Shown here: one piece after another, positions 37,782 through 45,943 of the stretch | Position numbering within the stretch: the first letter of the stretch is position 1 | How the letters are laid out: each line of letters begins with the position of its first letter | Source of the DNA: Pseudomonas sp. BCA17 | GTDB lineage: Bacteria > Pseudomonadota > Gammaproteobacteria > Pseudomonadales > Pseudomonadaceae | Reading direction: 5' to 3' | Assembly (NCBI RefSeq): GCF_004519405.1 | Contig: NZ_SGWI01000002.1 | Location: 186,001 to 250,000, forward strand | DNA: 64,000 bases | Translations under genes and position numbers: made by a program | The notes under the pieces: model-generated | The model's database searches: none | What the model was told of the DNA's origin: nothing | Seen by the model: only the letters and a program-made list of their open reading frames with translations

Positions 37782-38789
37782 CTACTCCGCGGCGGACAAC
37801 CCACTCGCATTGATCGTGCATCGATAGCTGTCTTTGCGCTTGCCACTGGCGGTCACGGTATTGATCGACCAACGCCCCTGCATAAAGCCTGGCCATGACT
37901 CATCCAACAGCAACAGACCTTCAGCAGCGAACAGCGGGTTTCCGGGGCAAATCACATCGACCTGCATCCCTTCACGCCCCACACGGCGCATCTCCCCCTC
38001 CGCGGCAGCGCGGGCTTCTGCTTCATTCTGGTAACGCTGCATGACCTGTTTAAAAGGCTCGATACCGACCCGCACGATGCGTTTTTTACCGGCCGATGCA
38101 TCCCACCATGAGGCTTGTGCACCGGCATATTTGGCGCGGCTGCCCTCAGTAAACCTGGCACTGATAAACGCGCGCTCGCCCGGACGATTGTCGCGTGTGA
38201 GCGACAGTCGCACGTCCGGCAGAGCCTTGCCCGATAGCGAGGTGAGCTGACCTTTTCGGCCCAGCACATAGAGTTCATCGACCGGTTTGGCGACTGCGTC
38301 GAAACGTTTGGCCAACCTCGTCAGGAAGGCCATGTCGCTTTCATTGGTCTGGTCAATGTGCGTGATCTGCTTGCCCTCGAGGTCTGGCGCCACCCGTGGT
38401 GAATAACCGTAGCGCACCGTCAATTGGCGGAACAATGTACCCAAGGTAATCGGCCCATGACTGGCGGTGCGTCGTTGTTTAAACCTGTCCTGGTCAAACG
38501 GCGCCGCCGTGGCCTCCAGCACCAGGCGCATCGGAAACAGTGACGGCGTGCGCTTGGTTATCTTGAACTGCCCCTTGTCCACCAGGCCGGACTCCAGGTA
38601 GCCCACGCGCAAGCCGATTTTCCCTCCCAGGTCGGGCAACCCCTCAAGCCCCTCTATATCGAGGGTCAACTTGAGATGATCCGAAACGAAACCGGCCGCG
38701 TCGGTATGCTCCCACTCCAATAGTCGCTCATTGAGCAGCGCGGCATTGGCCCCGTAGATCTCCACCACCGGCGTATATCCAAGTGTCAT
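37782..38789 (-). CDS. Phage late control D / tail hub protein (gpD)
   Basis: The 335-residue P2 gpD-type protein forms the hub between tube and spike. Typical stretches are ITLGTLFRQLTVRYGYSPRVAPDLEGKQITHIDQTNESDMAFLTRLAKRFDAVAKP and the ATYGAQASWW-like AKYAGAQASWWDA. It follows gpX by nine bases. It corresponds to PA0628 of the R-pyocin. Confidence 0.93.
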   Translation of the reverse strand: MTLGYTPVVEIYGANAALLNERLLEWEHTDAAGFVSDHLKLTLDIEGLEGLPDLGGKIGLRVGYLESGLVDKGQFKITKRTPSLFPMRLVLEATAAPFDQDRFKQRRTASHGPITLGTLFRQLTVRYGYSPRVAPDLEGKQITHIDQTNESDMAFLTRLAKRFDAVAKPVDELYVLGRKGQLTSLSGKALPDVRLSLTRDNRPGERAFISARFTEGSRAKYAGAQASWWDASAGKKRIVRVGIEPFKQVMQRYQNEAEARAAAEGEMRRVGREGMQVDVICPGNPLFAAEGLLLLDESWPGFMQGRWSINTVTASGKRKDSYRCTINASGLSAAE

Positions 38790-38798
38790 GGTCGCTCC

Positions 38799-39011
38799 TT
38801 AATCCCAGGCCGAGATTGGCTTCGTCGCGATAGGCTGCCTGTCCAGTTCAGGCACGATCACACTGATACCTGCCGGCAATACTGCACCCTGCTCGGCCAA
38901 CGTCGGATTCAACAGCCACAGCATTTCCTCGGCGGCATCATCACAGCGACCGAGCTCGCGATACAGCAACAGGTTCACCGAATCGCCGGCAATACTTCGA
39001 ACCCTACGCAT
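38799..39011 (-). CDS. Tail protein X (gpX, LysM-like)
   Basis: The 70-residue protein (MRRVRSIAGDSVNLLLYRELG ... LNPTLAEQGAVLPAGISVIVPELD) is a small LysM-type baseplate/tail protein. The ATG overlaps the gpU stop; that overlap decides the start over a longer upstream frame. It corresponds to PA0627. Confidence 0.92.
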   Translation of the reverse strand: MRRVRSIAGDSVNLLLYRELGRCDDAAEEMLWLLNPTLAEQGAVLPAGISVIVPELDRQPIATKPISAWD

Positions 39012-39387
39012 TAACGAACTCCTCCAGTACCAGCGACCAATGGATGACCATCGCAGTGCCATCGTCGATCACATTGGATTGTTTTTCGCTCACCGACTTG
39101 ATGGTCCACAGCCCCCAACTGAGACCCACGCCATCAACCAGAGGCAACGGCGCACGAAGGGCTTGCAGCGCGCGTAGCTCATCCAGCCGAGTCATGCCCG
39201 TTGCACGTGCGGCCTTACCGCCGAAGGTCAGCGTTTCAAGCCCCTGGCCGACCTGGCTGGACTTGGGTTTACCGGCAACGATAGGCAGCCCTACCCAACC
39301 GCCCGTGCTGGCACGGTCCAGGGTGTCGTAGGCGAACCCACGGGACAGCCCGAAAATAAACGTGCCCAATGCCATCTGTTGTCGCAT
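39004..39387 (-). CDS. Tail terminator-like protein (gpU)
   Basis: The 127-residue P2 gpU homologue has MALGTFIFGLSRGFAYDTLDR ... LGLWTIKSVSEKQSNVIDDGTAMVIHWSLVLEEF. GGAGGGG precedes the ATG, which overlaps the tape-measure stop (TGATG). gpU caps or finishes the tail tube. Confidence 0.92.
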   Translation of the reverse strand: MRQQMALGTFIFGLSRGFAYDTLDRASTGGWVGLPIVAGKPKSSQVGQGLETLTFGGKAARATGMTRLDELRALQALRAPLPLVDGVGLSWGLWTIKSVSEKQSNVIDDGTAMVIHWSLVLEEFVNA

Positions 39388-41054
39388 CACACCCCTCCAA
39401 TATCGGTCAATGCCGCATCACGTCGCGACCCCAGCAAGTCGTTCATCGACAGCGGCGAAAACTGCGCTTCGATCTGTTGCACCACCAACTCTGCCAGCTG
39501 TTGATGGCTGGCCGGCTCCGGCGCGTTGATGGTGATTTGCGGGGCAAAGTTGATTTGACGGTTATCAGCTTGAGCGCTGTTCAGGTTTTTGCTGACGTCT
39601 GCGGGCGCAGGCAGGCGATCACTTGGCCCAAACAGCTTGTCACCCAGCCAACTGCCCGCCTCGCTGCCAAGCAAGCCACCAATTGCACCGCCGACCGCCG
39701 TGCCGACACCGGGGAAAATCATCGTGCCGATCGCCGCACCGGCAGACGCCCCCGCCCAAGCGCCACCGGCAGTGCTGAGGCCGGCGCCGACGGCTTTAGC
39801 GTCACCGTTGCGTACGCCCTGGACGACATCGATGGCGGTGTCGACATACTTCAGCGGGCCGAGGCGACGGGCGGCGGCCGACTCGAGACGAGTCAGGGTG
39901 CCGATGGCAGAGCCGGCAGACGCTCCCGCCAATGCGCCACCGGCGGTACCGAGGCCGGCGCCTATGGTTTTAGCGTCACCATTGCGTATGCCCTGGACCA
40001 CATCGACGGCAGTGTCCATAAACTTCAATGGGCCGAGGCGACGGGCTGTGGCCGATTCCGGTTTGGCTAATACGTCCAACAGCCCCGTCACCCGGCCCTT
40101 GGTTGTGCGACGGGCCGTGGGGCGGGCCGTCGAAGCTGCTGCGTAGGTGGCAAACGTGTTGCCGGGCAGGCTGGTCGAGCCTTTGCTCGCCAGTTTGCTG
40201 TCGAACGCAAGCAACGGCTGGCCCATGACATTGAGCGGGCGCGAGACCGACGCTGATACGCCAGTACGTTGCGACTTGAGATCGGCCTGCTTTCTGACGA
40301 CGCTGGTTTTAATCGACCGTGATGTTGCCTGGCGGGTCTTGTAACGCTTGCCGCGCGGCGCCTTCGAACTGGTTTTTGGGCTTGGCTTGCCTTTGCCGTG
40401 GTCTTTCTCCCGGGCGGTTTCACCGACACGTTCAGGCAACTCGGCGGTCGCCGGATCCAGCGGGCCACGGATGCCGGCAGGCAGAGCTCCCGTACAGCAG
40501 CACTCCTTGTCCGCCTTGCCACCCTTGTCCTTATCGTCCTTCTTGAGCCACTTGGCAGCAGTTGGAAACTTGTCAGCCACGGCATCAAGCGCCTTGTCCG
40601 AAACCCGTTCCTTGGCTTTATCCCACAGGCTGGTGAGCAGTTCCTTGCCGACAAACTTACCGGCATCCGTTGCGCCTTGCAGGCCTTTGTCCACCCAGGT
40701 GGCCGAAGCTGGAGCAGGTTCTTTCGGCTGACTTTTGGCGGGCTCGCCACTGACCTCAACCGTCTTGGTTGCCAGCGTATTACCGGTAATGAACAACGTG
40801 CTGGTGAGCGTTTCCAACGCCTCGCGCAGTTGCACTTGCTCCAACGTCAGCGCGTTGATATCCACGCTGACGGTTACCAATGCCGAGGTGAGCACCGACT
40901 GCGGATCCTGTTGTGGCTGTGGTGCCGTATCCAGGCTTACAGGCGCTGCTAGGCTTGCGGAAAACGGTGCCAGCACGCTGCCAAGGTCCGCGTCATCAAG
41001 CAGCCAGCGTTTGTCTTCCTGGGCGAGCCTCATCCCAAATTGAGTCTCTTGCAT
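39387..41054 (-). CDS. Tape measure protein
   Basis: The 555-residue protein (P2 gpT role) sets tail length. It has a helical N-terminus, a basic middle (about 215-265), a run of three Cys (DKECCCTG) and hydrophobic glycine-zipper segments near 360-470. Residues 333-390 and 391-444 are a near-perfect tandem duplication (ESATARRLGPLKFMDTAVDVV and ESAAARRLGPLKYVDTAIDVV). It is shorter than complete P2-type tape measures, which run to about 800 residues. It starts six bases after the E' stop. Confidence 0.9.
   Translation of the reverse strand: MQETQFGMRLAQEDKRWLLDDADLGSVLAPFSASLAAPVSLDTAPQPQQDPQSVLTSALVTVSVDINALTLEQVQLREALETLTSTLFITGNTLATKTVEVSGEPAKSQPKEPAPASATWVDKGLQGATDAGKFVGKELLTSLWDKAKERVSDKALDAVADKFPTAAKWLKKDDKDKGGKADKECCCTGALPAGIRGPLDPATAELPERVGETAREKDHGKGKPSPKTSSKAPRGKRYKTRQATSRSIKTSVVRKQADLKSQRTGVSASVSRPLNVMGQPLLAFDSKLASKGSTSLPGNTFATYAAASTARPTARRTTKGRVTGLLDVLAKPESATARRLGPLKFMDTAVDVVQGIRNGDAKTIGAGLGTAGGALAGASAGSAIGTLTRLESAAARRLGPLKYVDTAIDVVQGVRNGDAKAVGAGLSTAGGAWAGASAGAAIGTMIFPGVGTAVGGAIGGLLGSEAGSWLGDKLFGPSDRLPAPADVSKNLNSAQADNRQINFAPQITINAPEPASHQQLAELVVQQIEAQFSPLSMNDLLGSRRDAALTDIGGV
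39723..40058 (-). repeat. Tandem duplication in the tape measure gene
   Basis: A 174-base unit (39885-40058, 58 codons) is followed by a second copy (39723-39884, 54 codons). Protein identity is about 80%, with similar nucleotide identity, so it is an old in-frame duplication. Confidence 0.85.
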
Positions 41055-41059
41055 CCCGC

Positions 41060-41226
41060 TTACTCCTGTTTAACGCCAAGGCGGGTGATCGCGATGTCGT
41101 AGCGGCGCAATGCTTTGCCGGCGTCCCAGTCGAGGATCTCCGCCTCATTGACCGAGTAGATCAGCGGCACCACATCGAGGATCACTTCGATGTCGCGCTC
41201 CGAAAGAAGTCCGCCGGTTGATTTAA
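41060..41226 (-). CDS. E' extension of the tail assembly chaperone, via -1 frameshift
   Basis: A frame without its own good start continues from the 3' end of gpE in the -1 frame and ends with TAA at 41060, six bases before the tape measure ATG. It encodes ... SERDIEVILDVVPLIYSVNEA, EILDWDAGKALRRYDIAITRLGVKQE. P2 uses a -1 frameshift to make E+E', and two overlapping slippery heptamers lie at the start of this frame, so it should be read as a gpE fusion. Confidence 0.75.
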
Positions 41227-41754
41227 AAAATCGTCGATGCGCTCCTGCAGTTCCGTCCAGTCGGGCACGGTCAGGTTGGCAAGATCCGGGATCATCAGGC
41301 CGGTGCAGTGAGCCGTGATGAACTCGGCGCGCTCTTTGTTGGTGGCGAGTTTTTTCATCACTTTGGTGGCACGCAGCGCCGGCATTTCCAGGGGCAGCTC
41401 GGCCAGGGAGCGACCTGCGGCATCGAGCGGTAACAGCAGTTGGACGGGTTGGTCGTGGCTGGCTTTTTCGGGCGCTTTCAAGAAGAACGACGCAGGGAGC
41501 GTCGACATTTCGTGTACGTACTGCGCAATGCTTACGTAGTCCGGACGCTTGAGTTGATCCAGTTCTTTTTCCGACAGGCCGGTGGCGAGTTTCGCCAGTT
41601 CGAAGAACTGGTCGTCCTCATCATCACCGGCCCGGGCCAGCGCGTCTTTTTGCGCCGCGTAGAACAGTGGCTTGAGTTGAATCCGCTCGATCGTCGCGCC
41701 GGTGTCGGCAGTGATCGGCGAGAGCAGCAGGTGCAGCGGTGGCATCCAGGCCAT
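41182..41754 (-). CDS. Tail assembly chaperone gpE
   Basis: The 190-residue protein (ITADTGATIERIQLKPLFYAAQKDALARAG ... VPDWTELQERIDDFLNQPADFF) occupies the gpE position between the tube and tape-measure genes and looks like a Phage_TAC/Mu41-type tail assembly chaperone. It probably coats the tape measure during assembly. The last codons contain the slippery site that yields the E' extension. Confidence 0.85.
   Translation of the reverse strand: MAWMPPLHLLLSPITADTGATIERIQLKPLFYAAQKDALARAGDDEDDQFFELAKLATGLSEKELDQLKRPDYVSIAQYVHEMSTLPASFFLKAPEKASHDQPVQLLLPLDAAGRSLAELPLEMPALRATKVMKKLATNKERAEFITAHCTGLMIPDLANLTVPDWTELQERIDDFLNQPADFFRSATSK
41221..41232 (-). promoter_or_regulatory. -1 frameshift slippery site (T-TTT-TTA-AAT)
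   Basis: In frame the minus strand reads GAT TTT TTA AAT. T-TTT-TTA and T-TTA-AAT are both X-XXY-YYZ heptamers. Slipping one base back moves from gpE into the E' frame. Confidence 0.75.
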
Positions 41755-41812
41755 GAGGCAATTCCTTGGTCAAACGGGGTTGAAAAACGCGTTGAAGATG
41801 AACGCGATCAAC

Positions 41813-41898
41813 GTGGGAGCCGGCTTGCCTGCGATGGCATCGCCTCGGTACACCAGGTACACAGAGTCGCCCGCAACGCGGGCAAGCCCGGCTCCCAC
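41813..41898. repeat. REP-type palindrome inside the tailocin operon
   Basis: GTGGGAGCCGGCTTGCCTGCG at the left pairs with CGCGGGCAAGCCCGGCTCCCAC at the right, an 86-base hairpin between gpE and the tube gene. It belongs to the same family as the intergenic elements elsewhere in the window. Confidence 0.85.
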
Positions 41899-41932
41899 AT
41901 TTGACCGCGCCCACTTCAGCTCACGGTTTCTC

Positions 41933-42439
41933 TTAAGGCATCAGCACGGCGCGGCGGGCGTCGCCGAGAATGTCTACGCCATTGAGCACGAACTTCTGGG
42001 TGCGCACGTCGATGTCGATCACCGGAATGCCGTTTTCCAGGCGGTTGTAGGTGCGGCAGGACAGTTCCAGGGTGGTCAGTGCCTTGTCGCCCATTTTCAA
42101 CTTCGCCTCAGCCAGGGATTTGAGCTTGCCGCCGACAGTGTGGTAGGTGAAGTAGGTCTTGCCGTCCTGGTCCTGGCCGGCTTCACGCACGTTCAGCAGG
42201 ATGTCGTCACCCAGGCGCACGCCCAGGGCCAACATGATTTCCGGGCCGGCGCCTTGCAGCACCAGCGTAGCGTTGAGCACCTTGCCGCTCTTGGCCATTT
42301 CTTCGGCGATGAAACGCCCGCCGGACATGGGCTCCATTTCGAACTCGATCTTCGGTGGGGTGAACTCTTCCACGGTCGCGGACAACGGCAGGCCTTGAAG
42401 GGTGGCCGCAATGGCCTGTCTTACACGGTTGGTAAACAT
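41933..42439 (-). CDS. Major tail tube protein (gpFII)
   Basis: The 168-residue P2 FII-type tube protein includes PPKIEFEMEPMSGGRFIAEEMAKSG, VLQGAGPEIMLALGVRLGDD, and ENGIPVIDIDVRTQKFVLNGVDILGDAR. It forms the inner tube. The ATG shares its first base with the end of the sheath stop. Corresponds to PA0623. Confidence 0.95.
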   Translation of the reverse strand: MFTNRVRQAIAATLQGLPLSATVEEFTPPKIEFEMEPMSGGRFIAEEMAKSGKVLNATLVLQGAGPEIMLALGVRLGDDILLNVREAGQDQDGKTYFTYHTVGGKLKSLAEAKLKMGDKALTTLELSCRTYNRLENGIPVIDIDVRTQKFVLNGVDILGDARRAVLMP

Positions 42440-43605
42440 TAGAGAACGTCCTCCAGGAACTGCTCGATGATTTCATCGCGGGCGTTGAGTTGATAAATCA
42501 TGTGTTCGTTCGGCGCATAGCGGCCGTAGTCGATGACGATGAACCAGGTACCGTTCTTGTACTTCTCGACACTGTTGAGTTCCGGGTGCAGGTACACGCT
42601 GCCGCCAGGGATGGTTTCGTCGGCGACCAAGGTTTGCAGCCAGTCGTTGATGCGCTTGACCTCCTGGTCCATGAAGGACTTGGTGAGGTTCTTGGCCATG
42701 GCTTTCTGGCCGGCCTCGACCAACTTGCGGCTGATGGCATCTTCCAGGCCGACGTAGCTGATGAACTTGCCGGTGATGGAACGGTTACCCAGCAGCGAGA
42801 AACCACCGAGGATGGTGCGAGCGTAGTAACTCACGCCGTAACGGTTGAGCAGGTCGCCTTCAGTGGAAGTGTCGAGGATGTTGTACTCGACCACGCGGGA
42901 AACGTCCTCGGCGAATGTCACCTGGTTACCTGGGCTTTCCCATTGCTTGACCTTGGCCAATGCGGCGATGGCCAGAGAGGATGGCGACAGGAACACGTTC
43001 TTCTTCGCGGCCTTGGAGTACACCGACGGCATGTTGTGTACCAGCAGGCAACGGTCGAAACCGAGGTCGGCACCGCCTAGTTCGCCGCTGTAGGTCACTT
43101 GATCGGCGACGGACGCGTCCTTGCCATCCAGTACTACGCGGGCCTTGATGCGTTTGCCGAAGGCAGCGAACTCACCGGCCACGGCCTTGGTGCCGGTAAA
43201 GCCAGGCGCACCGATGATAGTCAGGTCTTCCGGCACGCTGCTCAGGGCCGCCAGGCCCAGCTTACGACCGGTGACGGGGTCATTGCCGCCGATCACATTG
43301 TTGACGGTGTCGGCCGGGGTTGCGCCCTCTTCCACGATCACCACATAGACCGGCACCTTCACCACTTTGAGGATCTGGTACACCGCGTGAAACAACGTGC
43401 CCGACTCAGTACCGGTAGGGTCCAGCAGCGCCTGAGTGGTAAAGCTGTTGATGCGGAACGGGGCATTTTTCGGGATCGACGCATGGGCGTTCGGCGCGGT
43501 GCCGACCAGACCGATGACGTTGTCGCCCAGGCCACCCATGGCCTCGGGGGATTCGGTGGCATTCACGGTGATGCCGTTATGCTCGAAGTTCAAAACCTCA
43601 GCCAT
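42439..43605 (-). CDS. Tail sheath protein (gpFI)
   Basis: The 388-residue contractile sheath protein has GDNVIGLVGTAPNAHAS, LLVHNMPSVYSKAAKK, the conserved RTILGGFSLLGNRSITGKFISYVGLEDAISR and a C-terminal GTWFIVIDYGRYAPNEHMIYQLNARDEIIEQF. Presence of a full sheath shows that the particle is R-type (contractile). Corresponds to PA0622. Confidence 0.96.
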   Translation of the reverse strand: MAEVLNFEHNGITVNATESPEAMGGLGDNVIGLVGTAPNAHASIPKNAPFRINSFTTQALLDPTGTESGTLFHAVYQILKVVKVPVYVVIVEEGATPADTVNNVIGGNDPVTGRKLGLAALSSVPEDLTIIGAPGFTGTKAVAGEFAAFGKRIKARVVLDGKDASVADQVTYSGELGGADLGFDRCLLVHNMPSVYSKAAKKNVFLSPSSLAIAALAKVKQWESPGNQVTFAEDVSRVVEYNILDTSTEGDLLNRYGVSYYARTILGGFSLLGNRSITGKFISYVGLEDAISRKLVEAGQKAMAKNLTKSFMDQEVKRINDWLQTLVADETIPGGSVYLHPELNSVEKYKNGTWFIVIDYGRYAPNEHMIYQLNARDEIIEQFLEDVL

Positions 43606-43607
43606 GA

Positions 43608-43781
43608 TTAGTCAGCCTTCTTGGGGGTGGAGTTGAGGACGCTGGTCAGTTCCAGTCGGCCGGCGGTGCGCAGGGCGGATGCTTCGACGTCCAGCAGTTC
43701 CAGCTCCTCGCCGGCGGTGGACCAATGGCCACCTCCGGTGGGGAATGGGATAAGGACGGTGTAGGTTTGGCGGTTTTGCAT
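43608..43781 (-). CDS. Small protein ahead of the sheath gene
   Basis: A 57-residue frame starts at ATG 43781 with GGAGA ten bases upstream and ends two bases before the sheath ATG. It reads MQNRQTYTVLIPFPTGGGHW and continues through LELLDVEASALRTAGRLELTSVL. Tight spacing to the sheath gene and the regular coding pattern support it. It may correspond to the small orf found here in related tailocins; function unknown. Confidence 0.7.
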   Translation of the reverse strand: MQNRQTYTVLIPFPTGGGHWSTAGEELELLDVEASALRTAGRLELTSVLNSTPKKAD

Positions 43782-43843
43782 AGGTTGAATTCTCCGGGGT
43801 CAGAAACGCCAAAGCCCCTGCGGGGAGGGGCTTTGGGTTGGCG

Positions 43844-43864
43844 AAAAAAAACCGCTTTCGCGGT
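43844..43864 (-). terminator. Internal terminator after the fibre chaperone gene
   Basis: On the minus strand ACCGC-GAAA-GCGGT, a GNRA-capped hairpin, is followed by seven T. It splits the tailocin genes into a baseplate/fibre block and a sheath/tube block. A second hairpin without a T run (AAAGCCCC/GGGGCTTT, 43811-43834) follows. Confidence 0.75.
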
Positions 43865-43871
43865 GCAATGA

Positions 43872-44132
43872 TTATTTGAGGAAATCTGGCTTTTCTGGCC
43901 ACACAACCGTGAACGGGTCTCCTACATCTTGCGGGACATCCCTCAACAATTTGCGGTATGCAGCAGCCTGAGCACGCTGGGCATCACTCAAGGGGCTATC
44001 CTGGACTTGGGTATGATCGGTTTCACGCAATAATCGATCTCGACGAACGCGAATGGAAGACCACTCCAAGAATTCCAAACCTTCTTTGCTTGGAATGAGC
44101 GATGGAACAACATCGATAAAAATTTCTGTCAT
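43872..44132 (-). CDS. Tail fibre assembly chaperone-like protein
   Basis: The 86-residue protein has the pattern SIRVRRDRLLRETDHTQVQDSPLSDAQRAQAAAYRKLLRDVPQDVGDPFTVVWP, typical of the C-terminal part of tail fibre assembly (phage tail assembly chaperone) proteins. It follows the fibre gene directly (one base away). It probably helps the fibre fold. Confidence 0.85.
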   Translation of the reverse strand: MTEIFIDVVPSLIPSKEGLEFLEWSSIRVRRDRLLRETDHTQVQDSPLSDAQRAQAAAYRKLLRDVPQDVGDPFTVVWPEKPDFLK

Positions 44133-44750
44133 TTAGAAAACTACCGTTGGCGAGAGAGAGAGTTGAGAACTAATTTCTCCGAGTTTAATCGGCCGGTAAC
44201 GACCAATTTGCATCGTATCAATTCGTAGAGAGGTCACATAGACATTGGGTATCTTGATTCGGCAAACAGCGTTACCAGCGCTATCAGCATATATAGCTGG
44301 ATCAAATTTACCAAAGCACGACTGGTTAATGACAGCACGTTGCGGGGAATACACATAGCCCGCAAATGTTTCGTCCAACACCAAGGAACTTCCGTAACTA
44401 TATCCGCGAATGTTCAGCCAAAACATCTGATCATCTTTATTGATAGAAAATGGGAGTTTGAAATGAGCATATACATTCATAGATGATCCCAGATCCGTAG
44501 CCACCATTCCGCCAGTCGCGCCGACGTCGTAAGGTGCACCAGTCCCCCAGATCAACCCTTGAAAGACGCTCATCAGCAATGTTCCAGGTGCTCCAGCTTC
44601 ACCTACAACATCTTTCAGAGCACGAAACTGATCGAACTCTGCTCGCGCCTGATCCATTCGTGCATCGATGGCACCGATTTTTCCATTTACAGCGCTGGTC
44701 AGGTTATTTGAAGCCTGAACCAAATTTGCAATCTGCGTTTCCGTACTCAA
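44133..44750 (-). CDS. Tail fibre (receptor-binding) protein, short
   Basis: The 205-residue protein has a coiled-coil N-terminus (ETQIANLVQASNNLTSAVNGKIGAIDARMDQARAEFDQFRALKD) and a beta-rich C-terminal part (VYAHFKLPFSINKDDQMFWLNIRGYSYGSSLVLDETFAGYVYSPQ). It starts with TTG, supported by GGAG eight bases upstream. Its position between the fibre N-terminal gene and the chaperone gene indicates a receptor-binding subunit. It is clearly more AT-rich than the neighbouring tail genes, a sign of module exchange. Confidence 0.78.
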   Translation of the reverse strand: MSTETQIANLVQASNNLTSAVNGKIGAIDARMDQARAEFDQFRALKDVVGEAGAPGTLLMSVFQGLIWGTGAPYDVGATGGMVATDLGSSMNVYAHFKLPFSINKDDQMFWLNIRGYSYGSSLVLDETFAGYVYSPQRAVINQSCFGKFDPAIYADSAGNAVCRIKIPNVYVTSLRIDTMQIGRYRPIKLGEISSQLSLSPTVVF

Positions 44751-44774
44751 AATAATTCTCCTTGGACTCTATAT

Positions 44775-45305
44775 TTACTTCTGTTCAAGTTTCATAACAC
44801 GAAATAACACACTGACATGACGAGCCATATTATCGATATTGGCAGTTGCCACAGATGCCAACTCTTCGGCCATGAGAATATTCAAACTCTCAGCACCCAC
44901 CACGATCGTCACGCTATCCGCCGGCAACGGCGATACATCCAACGTAAACTTCTGCAGCACCCGCGCCGCCGCCGCTTTATACGTCAGCAACTTACCCGCA
45001 ACGGAATACACCGCCAGCAACGTCCCACTGGCGAGGTAAAAACCGAACTCGCCAATTTCATATTCAGCCTCGCCATCGAACAGCGCAGCCATCCTGAGTT
45101 GGTGATCGCCGAGGTCTTCGTAGTCCACAATGGCGACCCGCTGACGTTCGTCACGCAAGGCCACTTCCGTGCCGTCCGGGTTGTAACGGCCGGTACCGGC
45201 GCCGATGTGGGTGATTTCGCCTTTCAGGCCCTGGTTCTTTGCCTGCAGCACTTCATCCAAACCTTTGGAGGTGAAGCGCACCAGGCGCGTAATGTCATCT
45301 GTCAT
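44775..45305 (-). CDS. Tail fibre N-terminal (baseplate-attaching) protein
   Basis: The 176-residue protein (TRLVRFTSKGLDEVLQAKNQGLKGEITHIGAGTGRYNP ... LALRDERQRVAIVDYEDLGDHQLRMAALFDGEAEYEIGEFGFYLASGTLLAVYS) matches the N-terminal domain of P2 gpH-type/pyocin fibres (PF12571-like). It ends after a coiled-coil-like tail and lacks a receptor-binding domain, which the next gene seems to supply. It overlaps the gpI gene by four bases. Confidence 0.85.
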   Translation of the reverse strand: MTDDITRLVRFTSKGLDEVLQAKNQGLKGEITHIGAGTGRYNPDGTEVALRDERQRVAIVDYEDLGDHQLRMAALFDGEAEYEIGEFGFYLASGTLLAVYSVAGKLLTYKAAAARVLQKFTLDVSPLPADSVTIVVGAESLNILMAEELASVATANIDNMARHVSVLFRVMKLEQK

Positions 45306-45943
45306 GGCTGCGCCCTGAGGTCGTAGTCGTTAATGGTGTAGTGCTGGGCAACCCCGGCACTGTTAAGTCGAGCAACCAGCGCCAATTCCGGCAATGCCCC
45401 ATCCAAATAAAGCTCGCCGTCGCTTAATGGGGCATGGAGTACCTGTGTGAACGCGAGCTGGCCTTCGGTCTCATGAACCACCGTGATCGTCGCCTGGTCA
45501 CGCTCGCTCTGCGCCGCATTGATGCGACGGATCAGCCGGTTATGGTCGCCACTGGACCAACTGCGCCCGATGATCGCCTGGACATCGAAGGTGTAAGGCG
45601 CACCCAGCGGACGCTGTTGATACCAGGCGCTGATGTTGGGGGTGAACCCCAATGACTCCACCGCGTAGCTCAAGGCCTTGGGCGTACCCGCCTGGCGCTG
45701 GATCTGCCAGGACAGGGCCACCGTGAGGCGCTTTTCGGTTTCGCTGGCGTCGGCATCCCATTCGCTGACGCCACGGTCGGCAGCCAGGTAGGGCAGGAAT
45801 TCGGTAGGGGTTTGCAGCGGGGTCATCAACGCCGGAAACGGCGGCATGACCCGGTCGAGCAACGTCCCGAACCCCAGGTCCAAGGCTTTTTCCAGCGGTG
45901 AGCTGTTGGCCGGCAACAGGCTCGCTTTGGGTTCCTCACTCAT
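45302..45943 (-). CDS. Baseplate protein gpI
   Basis: The 213-residue P2 gpI-type wedge protein includes PLEKALDLGFGTLLDRVMPPFPALM and WDADASETEKRLTVALSWQIQRQAGTPKALSYAVESLG. It overlaps the gpJ stop by four bases. Corresponds to PA0619. Confidence 0.92.
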   Translation of the reverse strand: MSEEPKASLLPANSSPLEKALDLGFGTLLDRVMPPFPALMTPLQTPTEFLPYLAADRGVSEWDADASETEKRLTVALSWQIQRQAGTPKALSYAVESLGFTPNISAWYQQRPLGAPYTFDVQAIIGRSWSSGDHNRLIRRINAAQSERDQATITVVHETEGQLAFTQVLHAPLSDGELYLDGALPELALVARLNSAGVAQHYTINDYDLRAQP

